From positions 82,314-93,939 of the forward strand of contig MU631765.1 in the NCBI GenBank assembly GCA_026770615.1: 11,626 nucleotides of DNA, in the 5' to 3' direction. Source of the stretch: Pavlovales sp. CCMP2436 (Eukaryota > Haptophyta > Pavlovophyceae > Pavlovales). A program made the translations under genes and the position numbers. Below are positions 6,596-11,626 of the stretch, in pieces. Positions within the stretch are counted from its first letter, which is position 1. Every line of letters begins with the position of its first letter. A model generated the notes under the pieces. The model did no database searches and was not told the DNA's origin. It worked only from the letters and a program-made list of their open reading frames with translations.

Positions 6596-9500
6596 TCATC
6601 TGACGAGTCTGACGCCGACCGGCCCGAGCCCGTAGCTGAGCACGTCGCCCGCGATCGTGCCGACGAGGAGCGCGTCGTTGGCGACACAGACGCACATGAC
6701 GGCGGCGGGCGCCGCGACCCACTCGCAGAGCAGCGCGAGCGGCTGCATGCCGTACGCGCGCAGGCAGCCATCGGCGAAGCCGCAAACGACCGCGTCGTGC
6801 CGGGGCGCGAGCACGAGCGTCGAGAGCGGCCCGTCGACGGCGAGCGCCGAGAGGACGGAACCGTCGATCGCGAAGACCACGAGCGAGGCACCGGCGCCGA
6901 CGACAATCTGCGCGGTGCGCGGGACGAGTGCGAGCGCGCACACGCCACCGTAGTCGGCGCGCGTCACGTCGGCCGGCAGTGCGAGCACGAGCGCGCCGGC
7001 GCGCAGCGTGTGCACGAGCACGAGCCCGTCGGCACCGCCCGAGGCGACGAGGCCGAGCTCGTCGCACAGAGCGAGCGCCGTCACGGTCGCCTCGTGCCCG
7101 TGGAGCACGGCGGGCGGCTCGTCGGGCACGCCGAGGTCGCCGACCGGCCAGAGGTGCACCGTGCCGTCCTCCGAGCCCGTCGCGAGCCAGCGCCCGCTCG
7201 CCGTCGTGCGCGCGCACGAGAGCACGTGCGCGCGGTTCTCGCGCCAGAGCTGCGCGCCCGACTGGAAAGAGAGCGCGCGCACGCTGCAGTCGACGAGCCC
7301 GCCGACGAAGAGGTCACCCCGAGCCGAGATGGCGACGGCGCGCGGCGCGCAGTGGCGCGGCGCGAAGGGCGGGATCGGCGCCTCGGCGCAGCTGAGCGCC
7401 GCGCTGCTGCCGCCGCCGCCGTCGAGGCCGCCGCTGACGGCGGCCGCGAGCGCGGCTGAGCGGCTGGGCAGCACGTAGAGGCGGCGGCACTCGTCAAAGA
7501 CCACCGCACCGCCGTCGTCCGTCGCGCCGAGGGCGAGCACGGCCGCGGCGGGCTCGGCGGTGCGCAGCACGGCCGTGCCGGCGCCGCCCGCGGTGGTGGA
7601 GGGCGTGGGCGTGGGCGCGGACCCGGCCAGAGCGCGCCGCGGCGGGTGCGGCGTGACGAAGAGCTGCGAGGGCGTCTGGCCAAAGTTGTTGAGCTGCGCC
7701 TGAAGCGCCTCGAGCTCGCGCACGTCGCCCACCTTGGCCAGGTCGCAGCCGCCCTCGTAGGTCAGGTAGAAGAAGACGTTGAGCGCCTTCACCGCCTGTG
7801 GACAAACGGGGCGGGGCATGGGGGCGGGTGAGCGCGAGCGCGCGCGCACGGGGCGCACCGGCGGGCAAGGGCGAGGGGCGGGGTCGCCGGCATCGACCTC
7901 GGGCCCCGTCTGCTTGAAGCCGAAGATGAGATCGACCCACTCGTGCAGGTGCGCCGAGACGTACTCGCTCTCCAGCGCCGCGCGGTGTTGCGTGACGAAG
8001 TCTGCGGCGGAGCTCGCCCACTTGGGCAGTAGCACGTCGCCTAGTGGCTCGCCCGAAGTGCGCGCGCCGAGCGGCAGACCGTTGCCGTTGCCGAGGAAGT
8101 GCGGCAGGTAGTAGAACTCCGGTGTCAGTTCCTTGACGTCGGACGGCGAGGCGATGCACGCCCGCCACGTGTCGCCGAGCGAGTGAAAGAGGCGGTCGGC
8201 CAGGTCGAGCTTGCCCGACTGCAGCGCCACTATATGTAAGAAAGTATAAGAAGTTAAGAAAGAAAAGTTAGAAAGAGTGTAAGAAAGATAGGAAAGTGTT
8301 AGTAAGAAAGTGCATGTAAGAAAGAAGAGAGAGAGCGCTCTGCGCACATCTGACGCTCTGCCTATCAACCCCCTTCCCCCCACCTAAATCAGTTACGGCT
8401 CAGCGCGTGGCCTGCTTCGACATCCGCGTCTGCAACTCTGACAGGTGCTCTTTTTATTTTTAGTTGTTTATTACTCTACTTCTACTTTCTTACTACACGT
8501 CCTTACCGGCGTAGGAGGAGAAGGGCTCGAGGCGGATCAGGTAGTAAAGCACGAACCCAAGCGTGGAGTAGTGCGAGCCGTAGTGGAACTTGGGCAGGTC
8601 GGGGTCGTCAAAAGCCTCGTATGTCTCCGCCACCTTCAGGGAGGGATGGGTGGTGATGAAATGGGGGGGGGTGTTGTTGGGGGGTTGGGGGTGGGGTGGG
8701 TGGGTCGGGGCGGGGAGGAGTGGGGGGGAGTCCTCAGAAGAATGCCATTGGTTTGTGAGTGAGCGGCCACCTGCAGAGCCTGCGCCGGCCGCTGTGCGCC
8801 CATGGGCTTACTGAGGTCGCGGAAGGAGGCGGGGTTGGACAGGTCGAGCTTCTCCGAGTCGTAGTCGGCAAGCACCCTGTTTTTGAATAATAGTTCATTT
8901 AACGCCTCCCCACTTGCAGCCCCTATCGGGGGCGTAGGGGCATGGCGTGCAATGGGTATAACTAATTCATTCGAAATACTCCTCAATATGTAGAATCAAT
9001 TCATTCATTCGAATTCAGAACTCATTTACATGTGCAATGCGTATAACTAATTCATTCGAAATACTCATTAATATGTAGAATAAATTCATTCATTCGAATT
9101 CATAACTAATTTACCACGGCATCACGGGGTACTGGTTGAGGTCGTGGTAGGAGCGGCCGGCGAGCGTGTTGAGGCGGAGCAGGTACTCAAAGTTTGAGAT
9201 CTCGCGCCGTTCCCAGCGCGCACGCAGCGCGGAGAGGGTCTCGGCCGAGTCGCCGCTGCGCACGCCCATCCGCCGGAGCGTGCTCTCCAGCCGCACGCGC
9301 GCGGGGCGTGTGCGCAGTGAAAAGAGCACCGAGCTCATCCCGGCGCCCTAAATATAAATATAAATAAATAAATATGTATATATGTACATATATATATATA
9401 TATGTATACATATAAATACATATATATATATATATATATATATACCTTGCGCGGCGCGTGGAAGACCTCGACCGCCACGTGCTGCATCAGGTGTCGCCGT

Positions 9501-11473
9501 CTGTGCCACAGGCGCAGCTCGGACGCGGAAACGGCCACGCGCGCCCACTCGTTCGCCTCCGCGCGGAGCAGCGGCACGCTGTGCGCCGCAGCCTCCGCCT
9601 CGGCCGCCGCGAGCGAGGCGGCGTGCGCACGGAACGTGAGCGTGCGCCGCGTGAGCGTGAGCGTGCCCGAGAGCGTGAGGAACGGGCGGATCAGCTCGGC
9701 CTCGGCGCACATGAGCGCGCCAACCTAAAGTATTCAAAATAACGGCTCAGCAGTTTGCAGCAGATCTGGGTCTGACAGATAAAATATTCAAAAACGAGTA
9801 GTAAATAATAACAATCTAAATACATGAATACTGAATATATAAACAATATACAAACAATATATTAACATGAGCGCGCCAACCTCGCGCCCGCCCGCCGGCG
9901 TGGCCGCCGCGTCGTGCGCGGGCGGCACGTCGGCGGCGTCGACGAGGACGCCGTCGGACGAGACTCCCATCGCGGCCATCGCCGCCGCCGGCGCCGCGCC
10001 CGCGTCCGCCGTGGCTGGGCCCATGTCCACCTCGAGCTCGCCCCTCTGTAGTTGTAGTAGTAACAACGATATTAAGTACCTCATAATGTGTACCAGCAAT
10101 GAGAACAACCACCTCCTCTTCTACCTCGCGCTACAGTGGGCAACTAGGGTTCAATATTATTAATATTCATAGCAACAATAATAGCAATAACTAACCTCGA
10201 GCTCCCCCTCGAGCTGTTCGCCCCCCGCGGCCGCCGAGTCGCGCGCCGAAATGTCGCGTGCCGCGCCGAGCCGGAGCAGCGCGTCGCGGTCGGCGCCGCT
10301 CACCGCGTCCCACGGGTTGTTCTCGCCGCCGCCGCCACCCGCGCCGCCGCCCTCGCCGCCGGCGCCGTCGGCGGCGTTGCGCGGTGCGTGCGCGGCGAGC
10401 GAGGCGTCGGGCACCATCACGAAGCGGCGGCGCTGCGCATCCTCAACCTCAGCCAGCCGCACGCACCGCGCGCCGTCGGCCGCGCGGCAGCGCCACGGGC
10501 CCGCGTCTTTGTGCAGCAGCCACTCTCGCAGCCGCCCCCACGCCCTGCCGCCCGCCGCGCTAGCCTGCTCAATCCCCTCGACGCGCGCGGCCGCCGCGCC
10601 GCCGACGCGGCCGCAGAGCGCCACCCGCTCGGCCAGCGCGTCGGCGCGCACGCGCTCGGCCGCGGCGGCCGCGTCGCGCGCAGCGCGCTCGTGCCGCGCG
10701 AGTAGCTCGCCGCCGAGCCGCGCACGCCGCGCGGCGGCCGCGGCGGCGCGGCGCGGCGCGGCCGCCTCGAAGCGCGCGGCGGCGGCGAGAGCGCCTGCGA
10801 CGGGCTCGTGCGTGCGCGCGTACTCGAAGGCGGCGTAGATGGCCGCGCGCGGCGGCGCCGACGGCGGCGGCGTCCAGCCAAGGCCGGCGCGGCGGAGCAG
10901 CCCGGCGAGGGCGGGCAGCACGTCGGCCGCGGCCGCCTCGCTCGCGTCCGAGCGCTCGGCGCCGGGGTAGGCGCGGCAGCCGGTGCGCGCGGCGAGCAGC
11001 AGCCGCGCGGCCACGCCGGCCAGCTCGCGCGCGCGCTGCTCCACCTGACCGCCAACCTCGCCGCCGCCGCCGCCGCCGCCCTCGGCCATCGCGTGCACGT
11101 CGCCGCCGCACAGCTCGCGCAGCCGCTGCAGCGCGCGCCGGTCGCCGCCGAGCGCGCCGAGGGAGACGAGACGCAGCACCAAGCGCAGCGCGATGTTGCG
11201 CAGCGTATCCGGCGGCGCGAGCTCGGGCGCGCCCGCCTCGCGCCGCGCGCCGCCGAGTGCGTCCCGCGCGGACGCGAGCACGCCGCGCACGCCCGCCTCG
11301 GTGAGCGCGTCGCGCGCACTCGCCAGCGCGCTCGAGAGACGCGGCGCGGCGGCCGAGGCGACGGCAGAGACGGCGGAGAAACCGCCGGCCGCGCGCGCGG
11401 GCGGCAGCGGCGCGTCAACGAGCGCGGCGGCGGCGGGCGAGGCGATGGCGACGACGACGGCGGCATCGAGCAG
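6596..11473 (-). CDS. PH-BEACH-WD40 protein of the LRBA/neurobeachin type (5' end beyond right edge)
   Basis: Exons in transcription order: 11473-10196, 10045-9881, 9724-9446, 9347-9115, 8876-8771, 8633-8507, 8229-7898, 7795-6596. They total 1,239 codons plus TGA at 6596-6598, with every phase matching. Residues 1-426 are Ala/Arg-rich helical sequence ending in a pre-PH segment ([12 protein letters not shown], cf. the R-M-R-R-L region of the family). Residues 482-574 are a PH-like domain ([14 protein letters not shown]...[17 protein letters not shown]). The BEACH domain spans about 605-895: [25 protein letters not shown], joined [28 protein letters not shown]...[79 protein letters not shown]40-type repeats run from about 990 to the end ([21 protein letters not shown]). 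BEACH proteins are large scaffolds for vesicle traffic, lysosome and membrane-protein sorting. The BEACH assignment is firm; orthology within the family is not. Confidence 0.93.
7796..7897 (-). other. In-frame 102-nt intron in BEACH domain
   Basis: The donor GAG|GTCGATGCC and acceptor CCACAG|GCGGTG join FGFKQTGPE to [10 protein letters not shown], the unbroken family sequence. The intron is 34 codons long, GC-rich, Pro/Arg-rich if translated, and free of stops, so retention would insert 34 residues without a frameshift. Confidence 0.85.
8230..8506 (-). other. BEACH gene intron with TTTCTTAC-type degenerate repeats
   Basis: The donor GCCG|GTAAGGAC (phase 1) and acceptor CATATAG|TGGCGCTG rejoin EPFSSYA to [15 protein letters not shown]. 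The coding-strand 3' half is a long pyrimidine-rich run of imperfect TTTCTTAC/ACTTTC units, effectively an extended polypyrimidine tract. Confidence 0.88.
8634..8770 (-). other. C-rich BEACH gene intron with duplicated borders
   Basis: CTGCAG|GTGGCC at the donor and CTGAAG|GTGGCG at the acceptor join PAQALQ to [23 protein letters not shown] in phase 0. The interior is C-rich on the coding strand (G-runs of 4 to 9 on the plus strand). The border match is 11 of 13 positions. Confidence 0.85.
8645..8730 (+). other. G-rich tract with G-quadruplex potential
   Basis: Many closely spaced runs of three or more G lie on the plus strand, which is the template strand of the BEACH gene, within its intron. 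Confidence 0.7.
8877..9114 (-). other. BEACH gene intron containing an 85-bp tandem duplication
   Basis: The donor CCGTG|GTAAATTAG (phase 2) and acceptor AAAACAG|GGTGCTT rejoin YPVMPW to [12 protein letters not shown], with the Trp codon split across the junction. This is the invariant NQYP-x-x-PW-VL site of BEACH domains, so the junction is secure. Confidence 0.92.
8948..9115. repeat. 85-bp tandem repeat, two copies, within intron
   Basis: The copy starting TGCAATGGGTATAACTAATT (8948) is repeated from TGCAATGCGTATAACTAATT (9033) with few mismatches, including ATTCATTCGAAATACTC and TTCATTCATTCGAATTCA. The second copy ends at the splice donor. Confidence 0.9.
9348..9445 (-). other. (TA)n-rich intron of BEACH gene
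   Basis: The donor CGCAAG|GTATAT and acceptor TTTAG|GGCGCC, phase 0, join VEVFHAPRK to [14 protein letters not shown]. The 98 nt are almost wholly alternating T and A. Confidence 0.88.
9725..9880 (-). other. BEACH gene intron flanked by a perfect 18-bp duplication
   Basis: On the coding strand AGGTTGGCGCGCTCATGT occurs at both borders (9882-9865 and 9726-9709). The AG|GT in the first copy is the donor and the AG|GT in the second copy is the acceptor. Splicing joins AGGRE to [16 protein letters not shown] in phase 0. The interior is AT-rich. Confidence 0.93.
10031..10195 (-). other. BEACH gene intron flanked by a near-perfect 17-18 bp duplication
   Basis: The donor is GAGCTCGAG|GTTAGT. Two phase-0 acceptors are possible: CAACTACAG|AGGGGC (intron end 10046) or GAGCTCGAG|GTGGAC (intron end 10031). 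The second sits at the end of a copy of the pre-donor exon sequence, GAGGGG(C)GAGCTCGAGGT. The two choices differ by five residues (RGELE). Confidence 0.8.
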
Positions 11474-11626
11474 CTGCGGAGCAATTTTTGTTTTGTTTTT
11501 GTTTTCAATGTGATAATTATTATCATTATGAGTGTACTTGTTCATATTACTAATAAATTCATTATTATGATGCATATCATTGATATGACAATAACAATGA
11601 CAATGATAATGACAATGATGATGATT
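11474..11626 (-). other. Partial intron (acceptor side) of BEACH gene
   Basis: GC-rich coding sequence stops abruptly upstream of the acceptor TTGCTCCGCAG|CTGCTCGAT (exon frame [11 protein letters not shown], phase 0). The remaining 153 bases to the window edge are AT-rich, with AATGATAATGAC-like repeats and several stops in the exon frame. Confidence 0.75.

Noticed and set aside
6396..7217. Minus-strand open frames running through the GA tract as Ser/Leu repeats
   Set aside because: They are shadow frames of the BEACH last exon continuing into a microsatellite; the true stop is the TGA at 6596.
7796..7897. Treating this stretch as coding because the frame is open
   Set aside because: It splits an otherwise continuous, highly conserved BEACH segment and has proper GT and CAG borders, so it is better read as an intron.
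9725..9880. Terminal inverted repeats of a DNA transposon inside this intron
   Set aside because: I looked for inverted ends inside the 18-bp duplication and found none convincing; only short AT-rich direct similarities (TTTGAATA) are present.
10160..11575. Start of the BEACH gene at the ATG near 11575
   Set aside because: That part is AT-rich intron; GC-rich coding sequence begins only after the acceptor at 11474, so the true N-terminus lies beyond the window.

Overview
The window looks like nuclear DNA of a eukaryote, most likely a microalga or related protist. Coding segments are very GC-rich and are interrupted by many short introns (about 100 to 280 nt), several of them strikingly AT-rich. 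A canonical (TAACCC)n telomere-type array is present. The two large genes encode eukaryotic families (a ZNFX1-type RNA helicase and a PH-BEACH-WD40 protein). A haptophyte or pelagophyte-like alga would fit, but the lineage is an inference.

Layout, left to right. (1) 1-2483, minus strand: a ZNFX1-like helicase gene running off the left edge. It has an RGG-rich N-terminus, three complete introns, and a fourth intron beginning just before the expected Walker A motif. Two blemishes, a frame change in the RGG tract and an in-frame TGA, leave its integrity open. (2) 2484-5381: about 2.9 kb without a convincing gene. It holds a dispersed, partly tandem repeat family of about 145-165 bp, two perfect hairpins and simple repeats. 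(3) 5382-5831, plus strand: a small secreted or membrane-targeted Lys/Ala-rich protein with a 40-residue internal duplication. (4) 5832-6595: intergenic, with a short interstitial telomeric array flanked by a perfect 11-bp direct repeat, and a long (GA)n tract. (5) 6596-11473, minus strand: an LRBA/neurobeachin-type PH-BEACH-WD40 gene in eight exons (about 1,239 residues in the window) that continues past the right edge. The two large genes are independent of each other. The small secreted-protein gene is divergent from the helicase gene and convergent with the BEACH gene.

The most interesting signal is in the introns. Several are bordered by direct repeats of exon sequence with AG|GT at both ends: 18 of 18 bp around 9725-9880, about 17 of 18 around 10031-10195, 11 of 13 around 8634-8770, and a 13 of 14 copy nested inside the intron at 328-577. 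This is the footprint expected if introns were gained recently by insertion or repair that duplicates the target and thereby supplies both splice sites. Splice sites were placed by reading frame, phase and protein-family continuity. No transcript data were available.
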